Below are positions 29,742 through 40,257 of a stretch of DNA of 64,000 nt, one piece after another. The stretch comes from Burkholderia ubonensis subsp. mesacidophila. Lineage in GTDB: Bacteria; Pseudomonadota; Gammaproteobacteria; Burkholderiales; Burkholderiaceae. Below the pieces are notes generated by a model that saw only the letters and a program-made list of their open reading frames with translations, was not told the origin of the DNA and ran no database searches. The DNA is taken from the NCBI RefSeq assembly GCF_002097715.1, contig NZ_CP020738.1:806001-870000 (forward strand), given 5' to 3'. The first letter of the stretch is position 1. Every line of letters starts with the position of its first letter. The position numbers and the translations under genes are program-made.

Positions 29742-31445
29742 ATGTTCAATAACCTCATTCAATTTGTGATCGTCCTGGCGATCATGCTGGCACTGGTGCC
29801 CGTCGTCGGGAAATGGCTGACGCACGCGTTCACCAGCCCGCGCCATGCGTGGGCCGAGCGGCGCACTTACGCGCTGCTGGGCGTCGACCCGGCCGAGACG
29901 ATGTCGTGGAAGCGTTACGGGATGGTGCTGCTGCTCAGCAACGCGGGCATGATGCTGCTCGGGTATCTGCTGCTGCGCGTGCAGGACCTGCTGCCGTTCG
30001 ATTCGCTGCAGCGCGCGTCGCAGAGCCCCGATCTCGCGTTCAACACGGCCGCGTCGTTCATCACGAACACCAACTGGCAGGCCTATGCCGGCGAAAGCAG
30101 CCTGTCGAACTTCTCGCAGATGGCGGTCATCACGTTCCTGATGACGGTCAGCGCGGCGACCGGCGTCGCCGCCGCGGGCGGCTTCATCCGCGGCCTGAGC
30201 CGCAAGAACGCGGCGGACATCGGCAACTACTGGGTGGACTTCACGCGCGTGACCTATCGCGTGCTGCTGCCGCTGTGCTTCGTGATGGCGCTGGTGTACG
30301 TGTGGCAAGGCATGCCGCAGACGCTGGCGTCGGACGCGTGGGCGACCACGCTCGAAGGGGCGCGCCAGCAGATCGTGACGGGCCCGGTCGCGAGCCTCGA
30401 GTCGATCAAGCACATCGGCACCAACGGCGGCGGCTTCTTCAGCATGAACGCCGCGCATCCGTTCGAGAACCCGACGCCGCTCACCAACACGCTGCACATG
30501 CTGAGCATGCTGCTGATTCCGTCGGCGCTGACCTATGCGCTCGGCAGCATGATCGGCCGGCGCCGCCAGGGCTGGGTGATCCTCGGCGCGTTCGTCGTGA
30601 TGTTCGTCGGCTTCCTGGCGGTGATCTACCAGGCCGAGCAGCACGGCAATCCGCTGCTCACGGGGCTGGGCGTCGATCAGGTCATGAGCGCCGACCAGCC
30701 GGGCGGCAACATGGAAGGCAAGGAGATGCGCTTCGGCATCGCGCAGACGAGCCTGTTCGCGACCGTCACGACGGCCGCGACGACGGGCTCGGTCGATGCG
30801 ATGCACGACTCGCTGACGCCGCTCGGCGGCCTCGTGCCGATCGCGCAGATGATGCTGAACAACGTGTTCGGCGGCGACGGCGTCGGGCTGATCAACCTGT
30901 TCACGTTCGCGATCCTGACGGTGTTCCTCGTCGGCATGATGATCGGGCGCACGCCGGAGTTTCTCGGCAAGAAGATCGAGGCCCGCGAAATGAAGCTCGT
31001 GATGCTCGCGGTGCTCGCGCATCCGTTCAGCATCCTCGGCTTCACGGCCGTCGCCGCGATGATGCACTCGACGATGGACAGTCTCGCCAACCTCGGGCCG
31101 CACGGCTTCAGCGAGGTGCTGTACGCGTACACGTCGGGCACCGCCAACAACGGCTCCGCGTTCGCGGGCCTGAACGCGAACACGCCGTTCTTCAACACGA
31201 CGATCGGCTTCGCGATGCTGATCGGCCGCTATCTGACGCTGCTGCCGATGCTGGCCGTCGCCGGCTGCCTCGCCGCGAAGAAAAGCATTCCGGAAAGCGC
31301 CGGCACGCTGTCCACGTCGACGGGCCTGTTCGCCGGCCTGCTGATCTTCGTGATCCTCGTCGTCGGCGGCCTCACGTTCCTGCCGGCGCTCGCGCTGGGC
31401 CCGATCGTCGAGCATCTGCTGATGACGAGCGGCCAACTGTTCTGA
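29742..31445 (+). CDS. kdpA: Potassium-transporting ATPase, K+-binding subunit A
   Basis: A 567-residue, ten-helix channel-like subunit of the high-affinity KdpFABC pump (superfamily of K+ transporters). Four selectivity-filter regions are visible, including [13 protein letters not shown], the filter motif [20 protein letters not shown] near residues 226-245, and [13 protein letters not shown] near residues 465-477. It accepts K+ from outside and passes it to KdpB. The start at ATG 29742 follows GAGCGAGCG. The length is normal. Confidence 0.97.
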   Translation: MFNNLIQFVIVLAIMLALVPVVGKWLTHAFTSPRHAWAERRTYALLGVDPAETMSWKRYGMVLLLSNAGMMLLGYLLLRVQDLLPFDSLQRASQSPDLAFNTAASFITNTNWQAYAGESSLSNFSQMAVITFLMTVSAATGVAAAGGFIRGLSRKNAADIGNYWVDFTRVTYRVLLPLCFVMALVYVWQGMPQTLASDAWATTLEGARQQIVTGPVASLESIKHIGTNGGGFFSMNAAHPFENPTPLTNTLHMLSMLLIPSALTYALGSMIGRRRQGWVILGAFVVMFVGFLAVIYQAEQHGNPLLTGLGVDQVMSADQPGGNMEGKEMRFGIAQTSLFATVTTAATTGSVDAMHDSLTPLGGLVPIAQMMLNNVFGGDGVGLINLFTFAILTVFLVGMMIGRTPEFLGKKIEAREMKLVMLAVLAHPFSILGFTAVAAMMHSTMDSLANLGPHGFSEVLYAYTSGTANNGSAFAGLNANTPFFNTTIGFAMLIGRYLTLLPMLAVAGCLAAKKSIPESAGTLSTSTGLFAGLLIFVILVVGGLTFLPALALGPIVEHLLMTSGQLF

Positions 31446-31455
31446 GGAAATCATC

Positions 31456-32154
31456 ATGTCTCAAAGCAATCGCCACGCGGCGCCGGCCGCCGCGCCGGCA
31501 TCCGGGTCGTCGTTCATGGCCGCCGCCGGCGGCCTCGTCAGGCCCGTGATCGCATCGTCGGTGCTGTTCATGCTCGTGACGGGCCTCGCGTACCCGCTGG
31601 TCACGACCGGCGTCGCGAACGTGCTGTTCCCGTCGCAGGCGCGCGGCAGCCTGGTCGTGCGCGATGGCGCGACGGTCGGATCGGCGGTGATCGGGCAGCC
31701 GTTCACGCGCCCCGAGTATTTCCATCCGCGCCCGAGCGCGACGGTCGGCACGGACCCCGCCGATCCGGCGAAGACCGTCGACCAGCCGTACAACGCGGCC
31801 GGCAGCGGCGCGAGCAACCAGGGCGCGGCCAGCAAGAAGCTGCTCGCCGACATCGCGGCGCGCGTGCGGGCATACCGGCAGGAGAACGGGCTCGCGCACG
31901 ACGCGCCGGTGCCGGTCGATGCGGTGACGGCGTCCGCGTCCGGGCTCGATCCGGAAATCTCGATCGCGAATGCGCGGCTGCAGGCGGCGCGGGTCGCGCA
32001 AGCGCGCGGCGTCGCGCCCGACCAGGTGACGGCGCTCGTCGACCGGGTCGCCGCGCCGCGCCAGCTCGCGGTGCTCGGCGAGCCGCGCGTCCGCGTGCTC
32101 GAGCTGAACATGGCGCTCGACCGCGCGCTCGGCAAAGCGGCCGGCGCGCGCTAA
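31456..32154 (+). CDS. kdpC: Potassium-transporting ATPase subunit C
   Basis: A 232-residue protein; one transmembrane helix (about 29-50, [20 protein letters not shown]) and a soluble periplasmic domain. Typical KdpC blocks: [40 protein letters not shown] and [12 protein letters not shown]. It is longer than the usual 190 or so residues because of an Ala/Pro-rich N-terminus and an insert near 100-115. It raises the K+ affinity of the pump. It is placed between kdpA and kdpB, not after kdpB as in the classical kdpFABC order. Confidence 0.95.
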   Translation: MSQSNRHAAPAAAPASGSSFMAAAGGLVRPVIASSVLFMLVTGLAYPLVTTGVANVLFPSQARGSLVVRDGATVGSAVIGQPFTRPEYFHPRPSATVGTDPADPAKTVDQPYNAAGSGASNQGAASKKLLADIAARVRAYRQENGLAHDAPVPVDAVTASASGLDPEISIANARLQAARVAQARGVAPDQVTALVDRVAAPRQLAVLGEPRVRVLELNMALDRALGKAAGAR

Positions 32155-32176
32155 GGGAAGGCAAAGGAGTCCATTC

Positions 32177-34261
32177 ATGTCCCATATCGAAACCTCGATC
32201 AATCAGGCGGCCGCCCCGATCGGCGGCATCGCGCCGATGCGCTGGACCGCGGTGCTGCGCGAGGCGTTCAGGAAGCTCGCGCCGCAGGTGCAGTGGAAGA
32301 ACCCGGTGATGTTCGTCGTCTACCTGGGCAGCATCGTCACGACGGTGCTGTGGCTGCAGGCGCTGACGGGTTCCGGCGACGCGCCGGCCGGCTTCATCTT
32401 CGGCGTCGCGTGCTGGCTGTGGTTCACGGTGCTGTTCGCGAACGCGGCCGAGGCGCTGGCCGAAGGGCGCGGCAAGGCGCAGGCCGAGGCGCTGCGCGCG
32501 GCGCGCAAGCGCGTCTATGCGAAGGTGCTCGACGAGCCGAAGCGCTACGGCAGCACGACCCATCGCGTGCCGAGTGACGAACTGGCCGCGGGCAGCATCG
32601 TGCTCGTCGAGGCCGGCGACACGATTCCGGCCGACGGCGAAGTGATCGACGGCGTCGCGTCGGTCGACGAATCGGCGATCACCGGCGAATCGGCGCCGGT
32701 GATCCGCGAATCGGGCGGCGATTTCTCGTCGGTGACGGGCGGCACGCGCGTGCTGTCCGACTGGATCGTCGTGAAGATCACCGCGAATCCGGGCGAGGCG
32801 TTCCTCGACCGCATGATCGCGATGGTCGAGGGCGCGAAGCGCGGCAAGACGCCGAACGAGATCGCGCTGTCGATCCTGCTGGTCGCGCTGACGATCATCT
32901 TCCTGCTCGTGTGCGTGACGCTGCTGCCGTTCTCGCAGTTCAGCGTGCTGCTCAATGCGTCGGGCTCGGCCGTGAGCCTGACCGTGCTGATCGCGCTGCT
33001 GGTCTGCCTGATTCCGACGACGATCGGCGCGCTGCTGTCGGCGATCGGCATCGCGGGGATGAGCCGCATGATGCGCGCGAACGTGCTCGCCACGTCGGGC
33101 CGCGCGATCGAGGCGGCGGGCGACGTCGACGTGCTGCTGCTCGACAAGACCGGCACGATCACGCTCGGCAACCGCGAGGCGGTGCAGTTCCGCCCGGCGT
33201 CCGGCGTGGACGAGCGCACGCTCGCGGAAGCCGCGCAGTTGTCGTCGCTCGCGGACGAGACGCCGGAAGGGCGCTCGATCGTCGCGCTCGCGAAGCAGCG
33301 CTTCGGCTTGCATGTGCGCGGGGTCGACGGCAGTATCACGGTGCCGTTCAGCGCACGCACCCGGATGAGCGGGCTCGACATCGGCGATCGCCAGGTGCGC
33401 AAGGGCGCGGCGTCCGCGATTCGCGCGCACGTCGACGCGCTCGGCGGCGTGTTTCCGGGCGAGGTCGAAGCGTCCGTCAGCGACATCGCGCGCCGCGGCG
33501 GCACGCCGCTCGTGGTCGCCGACGGCAGCCGGGTGCTGGGTACGATCGAGCTGAAGGACATCGTCAAGCACGGCATCAAGGCGCGCTTCGCCGAGCTGCG
33601 CAAGGTCGGCGTGAAGACCGTGATGATCACCGGCGACAACCGGCTGACGGCGGCGGCGATCGCGGCGGAGGCGGGCGTCGACGACTTCCTCGCGGAAGCG
33701 ACGCCGGAAGACAAGCTGCGCCTCATTCGCGAGCACCAGGCGAAGGGCCACCTGGTCGCGATGACGGGCGACGGCACCAACGACGCGCCGGCGCTGGCCC
33801 AGGCCGACGTGGCGGTGGCGATGCACAGCGGCACGCAGGCGGCCAAGGAAGCGGCCAACATGGTCGACCTGGACAGCAGCCCGACGAAGCTGATGCAGGT
33901 GGTCGAGGTCGGCAAGCAGATGATCATGACGCGCGGCGCGCTGACGACGTTCAGCGTGGCCAACGATCTCGCGAAGTACTTCGCGATCATCCCGGCGGCG
34001 TTCGTGGCCACCTATCCGGCGCTCGGCGCGCTGAACGTGATGCGGCTGCACAGCCCGACGTCGGCGATCCTGTCGGCGGTGATCTTCAATGCGCTGATCA
34101 TCGTCGCGCTGATTCCGCTCGCGCTGAAGGGCGTGAAGTACCGGGCCGAGCCGGCGGAACGGCTGCTGTGGCGCAACCTGATGATCTACGGGGTGGGCGG
34201 CGTGGTCGCGCCGTTCATCGGCATCAAGCTGATCGACATGCTGCTGACGCCGTTCGTCTGA
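32177..34261 (+). CDS. kdpB: Potassium-transporting ATPase, P-type ATPase subunit B
   Basis: The 694-residue catalytic subunit. [10 protein letters not shown] is the actuator loop, the phosphorylated Asp is in [13 protein letters not shown] (near residues 315-327), and [15 protein letters not shown] and [20 protein letters not shown] are the P-domain motifs. Seven hydrophobic helices are seen. It hydrolyses ATP to drive K+ taken in by KdpA into the cell. The AAAGGAG ribosome site is well spaced. The next gene, kdpD, begins 80 bases later. Confidence 0.97.
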   Translation: MSHIETSINQAAAPIGGIAPMRWTAVLREAFRKLAPQVQWKNPVMFVVYLGSIVTTVLWLQALTGSGDAPAGFIFGVACWLWFTVLFANAAEALAEGRGKAQAEALRAARKRVYAKVLDEPKRYGSTTHRVPSDELAAGSIVLVEAGDTIPADGEVIDGVASVDESAITGESAPVIRESGGDFSSVTGGTRVLSDWIVVKITANPGEAFLDRMIAMVEGAKRGKTPNEIALSILLVALTIIFLLVCVTLLPFSQFSVLLNASGSAVSLTVLIALLVCLIPTTIGALLSAIGIAGMSRMMRANVLATSGRAIEAAGDVDVLLLDKTGTITLGNREAVQFRPASGVDERTLAEAAQLSSLADETPEGRSIVALAKQRFGLHVRGVDGSITVPFSARTRMSGLDIGDRQVRKGAASAIRAHVDALGGVFPGEVEASVSDIARRGGTPLVVADGSRVLGTIELKDIVKHGIKARFAELRKVGVKTVMITGDNRLTAAAIAAEAGVDDFLAEATPEDKLRLIREHQAKGHLVAMTGDGTNDAPALAQADVAVAMHSGTQAAKEAANMVDLDSSPTKLMQVVEVGKQMIMTRGALTTFSVANDLAKYFAIIPAAFVATYPALGALNVMRLHSPTSAILSAVIFNALIIVALIPLALKGVKYRAEPAERLLWRNLMIYGVGGVVAPFIGIKLIDMLLTPFV

Positions 34262-34340
34262 GCGGCGCGCGTCCGGCCCCGCGTTGCGCCTCGTTCGGCG
34301 CGCGCGGGGCCGGCGCGCATTTGACTTGCCGGGGTGGTGA

Positions 34341-36044
34341 ATGAACGTGAACGAACCGCAACGACACACCAACGACCTGCGTGCGACCGCCGCCTGGGCG
34401 CCGGCGCGCGCGGGCCGCGGCCGATGGAAGACCATCTTCGACGCTTGCGTCGGCGATGCGGCCCGGATCGCCTGGGCCGATCCGGGCGGCGGGCCGGACC
34501 TGCCCGACAACGGCACGCGCGCGCGCTTGCGTCCGCGCCTGCACGACCGGGCGTCGCCGTTTCTCGCGCCGCTCGCGTGGGCCACGCTCATCTGCGGATT
34601 GGCGACCATCGTGGCGAGCGCGCTGCTGCGCGTGTTCGACCTGTCGAATGTCGTGATGCTGTTCCTGATGACGGTCGTGTTCGTCTCGCTGCGGCTCGGC
34701 CGCGTCGCGGGCGCGTGGGCGGCGTTCCTGTGCGTCGGCTGCTTCGACTTCTTCTTCGTCGAGCCGCGCTGGTCGTTCGCGGTGTCCGATACGCAGTACG
34801 TGTTCACGTTCGCGTTGATGCTCGCGGTGGCGCTCGCGATCGGCCAGCTCGCGGCGCGCCTGCGCGCGGAGGCGCGCGCCGCGCGCGCGAACGAGAAGCG
34901 CTCGGCGACGCTCGCGCGCGTCGCACGCGACCTGTCGGCGGCGATCGAGACCGAACAGATCGTGTCGGTCTGCACCGGCACGATCGCGCGGCTGCTCGGC
35001 GTGCACGTCGCGCTCGTGCTGCCCGACGCGGACGACCGGCTGCGGATCGCGCGCGACGCATGGTTCGTCGATCCGTCGGCGGCCCGCCGGGCGTACGACC
35101 ACGCGCAGGCGGTCGGCCGCGGCACGCCGACGCTCGACAGCGCGGTGGCGCTTTACCTGCCGTTGAAGGCGCCGATGCGGGTGCGCGGCGTGCTCGCGCT
35201 GCTCGCCGGCGCGCAGCCGATTCCGGCGGAGCCGGACGACCGGCGCCTGCTCGATGCGCTGGGCTCGTCGATCGCGATGGCGCTGGAGCGCGTGCATTAT
35301 GTCGGCGTCGCGCAGCACACGATGGTCAGGATGGAAGGCGAGCGGCTGCGCAATGCGCTGCTGGCCGCCGTGTCGCACGACCTGAAGACGCCGCTGACCG
35401 CGATCCGCGGGCTGGCCGAGACGCTCGAGCAGCCGGAGCGGCTCGCGCCGGGGCAGCCGGCCGCGCTCGCGCGGGCGATCCGCGATCAGGCCGAGGCCCT
35501 GCGTGGTCTCGTCGTGAACCTGCTCGATCTCGCGCGCATGCAGAGCGAAGGCGTGCGGCTGAACCGCGAATGGCACATGCTCGACGAGATCGTCGGCAGC
35601 GCGCTCGCGCATTCCGCCTGCGTGCTGGCCGGCCGCGACGTGCGGGCGGACCTGCCGGCCGACCTGCCGTTGATCGACGTCGATGCGCTGCTGATCGAGC
35701 GCGTGCTGATGAACCTGCTCGACAATGCCGCGAAGTTTGCGGGCGCCGACGCGTCGGTGACGGTGTGCGCCAGCGTGTCCGGCGACGCGCTGGCCGTGTG
35801 CGTCGAGGACGACGGCCCCGGTTTTGCCGCGTGCGATGCCGAGCGGCTGTTCGAGCCGTTCGAGCGCGGCCGCAAGGCAGCGTCGATCGCCGGCGTCGGG
35901 CTCGGGCTCGCGCTGTGCCGCAGCATCGTCAACGCGCACGGCGGATCGATCCGCGCGGTGCCGCTCGAACCGCATGGCGCGCGGTTCGAGATCCGCTTGC
36001 CGTTGGGTGTGCCGCCCGTTATCGAACACGAGAGTCGAACTTGA
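34341..36044 (+). CDS. kdpD: KdpD-type sensor kinase lacking the N-terminal KdpD/USP region
   Basis: 567 residues, against about 890 for full KdpD. Present are the four-helix DUF4118 membrane block (about 74-172, with FDLSNVVMLFLMTVVFVSLR and FDFFFVEPRWSFAVSD), a GAF-like domain (about 190-320), HisKA with phospho-His346 in VSHDLKTPLTAIRG, and HATPase with LMNLLDNAAKFA, VEDDGPGF and GVGLGLALC. Missing are the cytosolic KdpD domain with its Walker A site and the UspA-like domain, which in E. coli take part in sensing K+ and binding KdpB-side signals and c-di-AMP (in Gram-positives). The first 70 residues are unrelated low-complexity sequence. It phosphorylates KdpE. Confidence 0.92.
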   Translation: MNVNEPQRHTNDLRATAAWAPARAGRGRWKTIFDACVGDAARIAWADPGGGPDLPDNGTRARLRPRLHDRASPFLAPLAWATLICGLATIVASALLRVFDLSNVVMLFLMTVVFVSLRLGRVAGAWAAFLCVGCFDFFFVEPRWSFAVSDTQYVFTFALMLAVALAIGQLAARLRAEARAARANEKRSATLARVARDLSAAIETEQIVSVCTGTIARLLGVHVALVLPDADDRLRIARDAWFVDPSAARRAYDHAQAVGRGTPTLDSAVALYLPLKAPMRVRGVLALLAGAQPIPAEPDDRRLLDALGSSIAMALERVHYVGVAQHTMVRMEGERLRNALLAAVSHDLKTPLTAIRGLAETLEQPERLAPGQPAALARAIRDQAEALRGLVVNLLDLARMQSEGVRLNREWHMLDEIVGSALAHSACVLAGRDVRADLPADLPLIDVDALLIERVLMNLLDNAAKFAGADASVTVCASVSGDALAVCVEDDGPGFAACDAERLFEPFERGRKAASIAGVGLGLALCRSIVNAHGGSIRAVPLEPHGARFEIRLPLGVPPVIEHESRT

Positions 36045-36775
36045 TCAAATCACGCGTGCTTATCGTCGAGGACGAGGCCGACATCCGCCGCTTCGTCAGG
36101 ATGGCGCTGGAACAGGAGGGCATGGATGCCTGCGAGGCGTCGACCGTCAGGGAGGCGCGCATGTATGCGGCGAGCAGCAAGCCCGACCTCGTGATCGTCG
36201 ACCTCGGCTTGCCCGACGACGACGGCAAGGCGTTCATCCGCGAACTGCGCGGCTGGTCGACGGTGCCGGTGATCGTGCTGTCCGCGCGGCAGCAGGAAGT
36301 GGAGAAGGTCGCCGCGCTCGATGCGGGCGCGGACGATTACCTCGCGAAGCCGTTCGGCGTGCCCGAGCTGCTCGCGCGCGCCCGCGCGCAGCTGCGCCGC
36401 GCGGCGTTCGTGTCGACCGACGGACAGTCGTCGTCGATCGTGCGATTCGGCGGCGTGGTCGTCGATCTCGGCAAGCACGAAGTCGTCCGCGACGGCGAGC
36501 CGGTGCACCTGACCCGGCTCGAGTTCCGGCTGCTCGCCGCGCTGATTCGCGGACGCGGCGGCGTGATCGCCGCGCGGCAGCTGCTCGCGGAGGTCTGGGG
36601 CGTTCACGACGCGGACCGGGCGCACTACGTGCGGGTCTACATGACGAACCTGCGGCAGAAGCTCGAGGCGACGCCGGCGACGCCCCGTTACCTGCTCACC
36701 GAATTGCAGTTCGGCTACCGGCTGGTCGGGCTGGAGGCTGTCGGCGCTGTGCCGCAGGCGGAAACCGGGGCCTGA
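36041..36775 (+). CDS. kdpE: KdpE response regulator
   Basis: A 244-residue OmpR-type regulator. The receiver domain has IVEDEADIRRF, phospho-acceptor D54 in IVDLGLPDDDG and Lys in LAKPFG; the DNA-binding winged helix has LTRLEFRLLAALIRGRGG and YVRVYMTNLRQKLE. The start is a TTG at 36041 that overlaps the kdpD stop (TTGA), the only in-frame start giving a full receiver domain (LIKSRVLIVED). Overlap implies coupled synthesis with KdpD. It activates kdp transcription when K+ or turgor falls. Confidence 0.94.
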   Translation: MIKSRVLIVEDEADIRRFVRMALEQEGMDACEASTVREARMYAASSKPDLVIVDLGLPDDDGKAFIRELRGWSTVPVIVLSARQQEVEKVAALDAGADDYLAKPFGVPELLARARAQLRRAAFVSTDGQSSSIVRFGGVVVDLGKHEVVRDGEPVHLTRLEFRLLAALIRGRGGVIAARQLLAEVWGVHDADRAHYVRVYMTNLRQKLEATPATPRYLLTELQFGYRLVGLEAVGAVPQAETGA

Positions 36776-37112
36776 GCCGCCGCGCCTGGTCGCTCGACGA
36801 GGTATAGACAAGTACGTTGCCGCCGCCCGCCGGGCGACGTCATTCCGGAAAGCCGATCTTAAGCCATCCGTAATGCGTAATTAATTGAATTACAAGGAAA
36901 TTCGGCTCGCGAAAAACAATCCGCCGACAATTAGAGATAAACACGGATTGCTGACGGATGGGGGTAGGCGGCAAAGTTGTATGTACAACTTCGGCGGCCG
37001 GTCACGGTGTGCCGGTTGGGTCGGGTTCGCGGCGGCAGCGCCGCGCCGGCAGAGCGGGCGTCGCCCGCCCGGCTGCGGGCCCGTCGTTCAGTTCGCCTCT
37101 CACAGGAACGTC
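36776..37112 (+). promoter_or_regulatory. Intergenic promoter region before the amino acid importer
   Basis: 337 bases without a credible gene. 36855-36960 is AT-rich (gtaattaattgaattacaagg) and the probable site of the importer promoter. The ribosome site CACAGGAACGTC precedes the ATG at 37113. No defined operator could be assigned. Confidence 0.35.
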
Positions 37113-37886
37113 ATGAAGAAACTCGCGCTCAGTGTTGCCCTTGCGTGCATCGCGGTCGGGGCCCACGCCAAGGATTGGTCGACGATCCGCTTCGGCGTCG
37201 ACGCCAGCTATCCGCCTTTCGAATCGAAAGGCGTCGACGGCAAGGTGGTCGGCTTCGACGTCGATCTCGGCAATGAAATCTGTGCGCGCCTGAAGGCGAA
37301 GTGCGTGTGGATCGAGAACGACTTCGACGGGATGATTCCCGCGCTGAAGGCGAAGAAGTTCGACGGCGTGCTGTCGTCGATGTCGATGACGCCGGCGCGC
37401 GCCGAGCAGATCGCGTTCTCCGACAAGCTGTTCAACACGCCGACGCGCCTCGTCGCGAAGAAGGGCTCGGCGGTGCAGCCGAGCGCCGAAGCGCTGAAGG
37501 GCAAGTCGGTCGGCGTCGAGCAGGGCACGATCCAGGAAACCTACGCGAAGACCTACTGGGCGCCGAAGGGCGTGCAGGTCGTGCCGTACCAGAACCAGGA
37601 CGGCGTCTACCAGGACCTGATCTCCGGCCGCCTCGACGCCGCGCTGCAGGATGCGGTGCAGGCCGACATCGGCTTCCTGAAGACGCCGCGCGGCGCGGGC
37701 TTCCAGTTCGCCGGCGGCGACATCGACGATCCGAAGACGCTCGGCAACGGCGCGGGCATCGGCCTGCGCAAGGAAGACGCCGACCTGAAGGCGAAGATCG
37801 ACCACGCGATCGCCGACATGCTGAAGGACGGCACCTACAAGAAGCTCGAGAAGAAGTACTTCGCGTTCGACGTCTACGGCAGCTGA
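37113..37886 (+). CDS. argT: Basic amino acid ABC importer, periplasmic binding protein
   Basis: A 257-residue protein with a signal peptide (MKKLALSVALACIAVGAHA) and a type II periplasmic binding fold. IRFGVDASYPPFESKG, GFDVDLGNEICARL and GVLSSMSMTPARAEQIAFSD are hallmarks of the LAO/HisJ/ArgT group, and LRKEDADLKAKIDHAIADML is the typical C-terminal helix. It binds lysine, arginine, ornithine or histidine; the exact ligand cannot be read. First of four importer genes. Confidence 0.93.
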   Translation: MKKLALSVALACIAVGAHAKDWSTIRFGVDASYPPFESKGVDGKVVGFDVDLGNEICARLKAKCVWIENDFDGMIPALKAKKFDGVLSSMSMTPARAEQIAFSDKLFNTPTRLVAKKGSAVQPSAEALKGKSVGVEQGTIQETYAKTYWAPKGVQVVPYQNQDGVYQDLISGRLDAALQDAVQADIGFLKTPRGAGFQFAGGDIDDPKTLGNGAGIGLRKEDADLKAKIDHAIADMLKDGTYKKLEKKYFAFDVYGS

Positions 37887-37943
37887 ACGCCCTGCGGCAC
37901 GGCTCGCGAGAGCCGCGCCGCGCGCCTTTCCGGATACGCTCCC

Positions 37944-38633
37944 ATGATTTTCCAAGGATTTGGCCCGCTGCTGTGGGCCGGTACGGTCGAGACCGTGAAG
38001 CTCGCCGTGCTGTCGCTCGCCGCGTCGCTCGTGCTGGGGCTCGCCGGCGCGGCCGCGAAACTGTCGACGAACCGCGCGTGCGCGGCGGTCGGCACCTTCT
38101 ACACGACGCTGATCCGCGCGGTGCCCGACCTCGTGCTGATGCTGCTCCTGTTCTACGGGATCCAGATCCTGCTGAACAACGTGACCGACCTGCTCGGCTG
38201 GGACCAGATCGACATCGACCCGTTCGCGGCCGGCGTCGTGACGCTCGGCTTCATCTACGGCGCGTACTTCACCGAGACGTTCCGCGGCGCGTTCCTCGCG
38301 GTGCCGCGCGGCCAGCTCGAAGCGGGCTTCGCGTACGGGATGAGCGGCTGGCGCGTGTTTCGCCGCATCCTGTTCCCGCAGATGATGCGCTTCGCGCTGC
38401 CGGGCATCGGCAACAACTGGCAGGTGCTCGTGAAGGCGACCGCGCTGGTGTCGATCATCGGCCTCGCCGACGTCGTGAAGGCATCGCAGGATGCGGGCAA
38501 GAGCACGCTGAACTTCTTTTTCTTCACGCTTGCGGCAGGCGCGATCTACCTCGCGATCACGACGGTGTCGAACGTCGTGCTGCACCACCTCGAGAAGCGT
38601 TATTCGGCCGGCGTCCGGAGGCTCGCACTGTGA
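37944..38633 (+). CDS. hisQ: Basic amino acid ABC importer permease 1 (HisQ-like)
   Basis: A 229-residue inner membrane permease with about five helices. MIFQGFGPLLWAGTVETVKL is the standard HisQ start, and the EAFAYGMSG-W-VFRRILFPQ region carries the EAA loop that docks the ATPase. It pairs with the next gene product as a heterodimer. Its stop overlaps the hisM-like start (GTGA), so the two are coupled. Confidence 0.94.
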   Translation: MIFQGFGPLLWAGTVETVKLAVLSLAASLVLGLAGAAAKLSTNRACAAVGTFYTTLIRAVPDLVLMLLLFYGIQILLNNVTDLLGWDQIDIDPFAAGVVTLGFIYGAYFTETFRGAFLAVPRGQLEAGFAYGMSGWRVFRRILFPQMMRFALPGIGNNWQVLVKATALVSIIGLADVVKASQDAGKSTLNFFFFTLAAGAIYLAITTVSNVVLHHLEKRYSAGVRRLAL

Positions 38634-39343
38634 TCGCACTCATCAGCCAGTACTGGCAAAGCTATCTGTACACCGACGGCTACCGCTTCAGCGGGCTCGC
38701 GATCACGCTGTGGCTGCTCGTCGTGTCGATCGGGCTCGGCTTCCTGCTCGCGGTGCCGCTCGCGATTGCGCGCGCGTCGAGCAACCGCTGGGTGTCGGGG
38801 CCGGTGTGGTTCTACACGTACGTGTTTCGCGGCACGCCGCTCTACGTGCAGCTGCTGATGTGCTACACGGGCATCTACAGCCTGCAGGTCGTGCATGACC
38901 ACGTGCTGCTCGACGCGTTCTTCCGCAATGCGATGAACTGCACGCTGCTCGCGTTCGTGCTGAACGAATGCGCGTATGCGACGGAGATCTTCGCGGGCGC
39001 GATCAAGGCGACGTCGGCGGGCGAGATCGAGGCCGGCCTCGCCTACGGGATGTCACGCTTCAAGCTCTATGCGCGCATCATCCTGCCGTCCGCGCTGCGC
39101 CGCTCGCTGCCGAGCTACAGCAACGAAGTGATCCTGATGCTGCACGCGACGACGCTCGCGTTCACCGCGACCGTGCCGGACATCCTGAAGGTCACGCGCG
39201 ACGTCAACTCGGCGACGTACATGTCGTTCCACGCGTACGGCATCGCGGCCGCGCTGTACGCGGTGGTCGTCTTCGCGCTCATCTGGGCGTTCCGCAAGCT
39301 CGAGGCGCGCTGGCTCGCGTTCCTGTCGCCACGCGGCCATTGA
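38630..39343 (+). CDS. hisM: Basic amino acid ABC importer permease 2 (HisM-like)
   Basis: A 237-residue permease starting at GTG 38630 (read [20 protein letters not shown], the usual HisM start), which overlaps the hisQ stop. [20 protein letters not shown] and [20 protein letters not shown] (EAA loop) are characteristic. A much longer open frame upstream is an out-of-frame shadow over argT and hisQ. It forms the channel with HisQ. Confidence 0.94.
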   Translation: MIALISQYWQSYLYTDGYRFSGLAITLWLLVVSIGLGFLLAVPLAIARASSNRWVSGPVWFYTYVFRGTPLYVQLLMCYTGIYSLQVVHDHVLLDAFFRNAMNCTLLAFVLNECAYATEIFAGAIKATSAGEIEAGLAYGMSRFKLYARIILPSALRRSLPSYSNEVILMLHATTLAFTATVPDILKVTRDVNSATYMSFHAYGIAAALYAVVVFALIWAFRKLEARWLAFLSPRGH

Positions 39344-39374
39344 CGCATTCAAGCATTCGAAAGGAAACACACGC

Positions 39375-40142
39375 ATGTACAAGCTCATCGTTGAGGACCT
39401 GCACAAGAAGTTCGGCGACAACGAGGTGTTGAAGGGCGTCTCGATGAAGGCGAAGGCCGGCGACGTGATCAGCATCATCGGGTCGAGCGGCTCGGGCAAG
39501 AGCACGTTTCTGCGCTGCATCAACTTTCTCGAGCAGCCGTGCTCGGGGCAGATCACGATCGGCAGCGAGCCGATCCAGACCGCGCGCGACAAGGCCGGCT
39601 CGCTGCGCGTCGCCGACCAGAAGCAGCTGCAGCGGATGCGCACGAAGCTGTCGATGGTGTTCCAGCATTTCAACCTGTGGGCGCACATGACGGTGCTGGA
39701 GAACGTGATCGAGGCGCCGATGGCCGTGCTCGGGCTCGGCAAGGACGAGGCCGTGTCGCGCGCGCGCAAGTATCTCGAGAAGGTCGGGCTGCCGGCGCGG
39801 GTCGAAGGGATGTATCCGTCGCACCTGTCGGGCGGGCAGCAGCAGCGCGTGGCGATTGCGCGGGCGCTCGCGATGGAGCCCGAGGTGATGCTGTTCGACG
39901 AGCCGACGTCGGCGCTCGATCCGGAACTCGTCAGCGAAGTGCTGAAGGTGATGCAGGCGCTTGCCGAGGAAGGGCGGACGATGGTCGTCGTCACGCACGA
40001 GATGGGGTTTGCGCGCAACGTGTCGAATCACGTGATCTTCCTGCATCAGGGGAAGATCGAGGAGCAAGGGCATCCGCAGGAGATTCTCGTCAATCCGAAG
40101 AGCGAGCGGCTGGGGCAGTTTTTGTCGGGGCGGTTGAAGTAG
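39375..40142 (+). CDS. hisP: Basic amino acid ABC importer ATPase (HisP-like)
   Basis: A 255-residue cytosolic ATPase. Walker A is GSSGSGKST (near 37-45), the Q-loop lies in [18 protein letters not shown], the signature is [18 protein letters not shown], Walker B is [16 protein letters not shown] and the switch His is in [11 protein letters not shown]. All are intact. It powers uptake through HisQ/HisM. A hairpin without a T run follows at 40187. Confidence 0.96.
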   Translation: MYKLIVEDLHKKFGDNEVLKGVSMKAKAGDVISIIGSSGSGKSTFLRCINFLEQPCSGQITIGSEPIQTARDKAGSLRVADQKQLQRMRTKLSMVFQHFNLWAHMTVLENVIEAPMAVLGLGKDEAVSRARKYLEKVGLPARVEGMYPSHLSGGQQQRVAIARALAMEPEVMLFDEPTSALDPELVSEVLKVMQALAEEGRTMVVVTHEMGFARNVSNHVIFLHQGKIEEQGHPQEILVNPKSERLGQFLSGRLK

Positions 40143-40186
40143 GGGGTGAGCCGGCGAGTGAAAGTCTCGCCGCAAGCCGGACGATG

Positions 40187-40211
40187 CGAGGGGCAGCTAC
40201 GCTGCCCCTCG
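40187..40211. terminator. Hairpin between converging importer and effector-island genes
   Basis: CGAGGGGCAGC (40187-40197), loop TAC, GCTGCCCCTCG (40201-40211): 11 perfect pairs. No T run on either side, so it is either a weak two-way terminator or an mRNA-protecting structure. Confidence 0.55.
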
Positions 40212-40257
40212 ACCATCAACCCTAGCCAACGATCCGGCGATCGACTCTCCTGGGGCA

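Noticed and set aside
31703..35125. 1140-residue antisense open frame opposite kdpC-kdpB-kdpD
   Set aside because: It has the low-complexity Arg/Ala/His-rich composition of a mirror frame in GC-rich DNA, no domain, and real genes with full motifs lie on the other strand.
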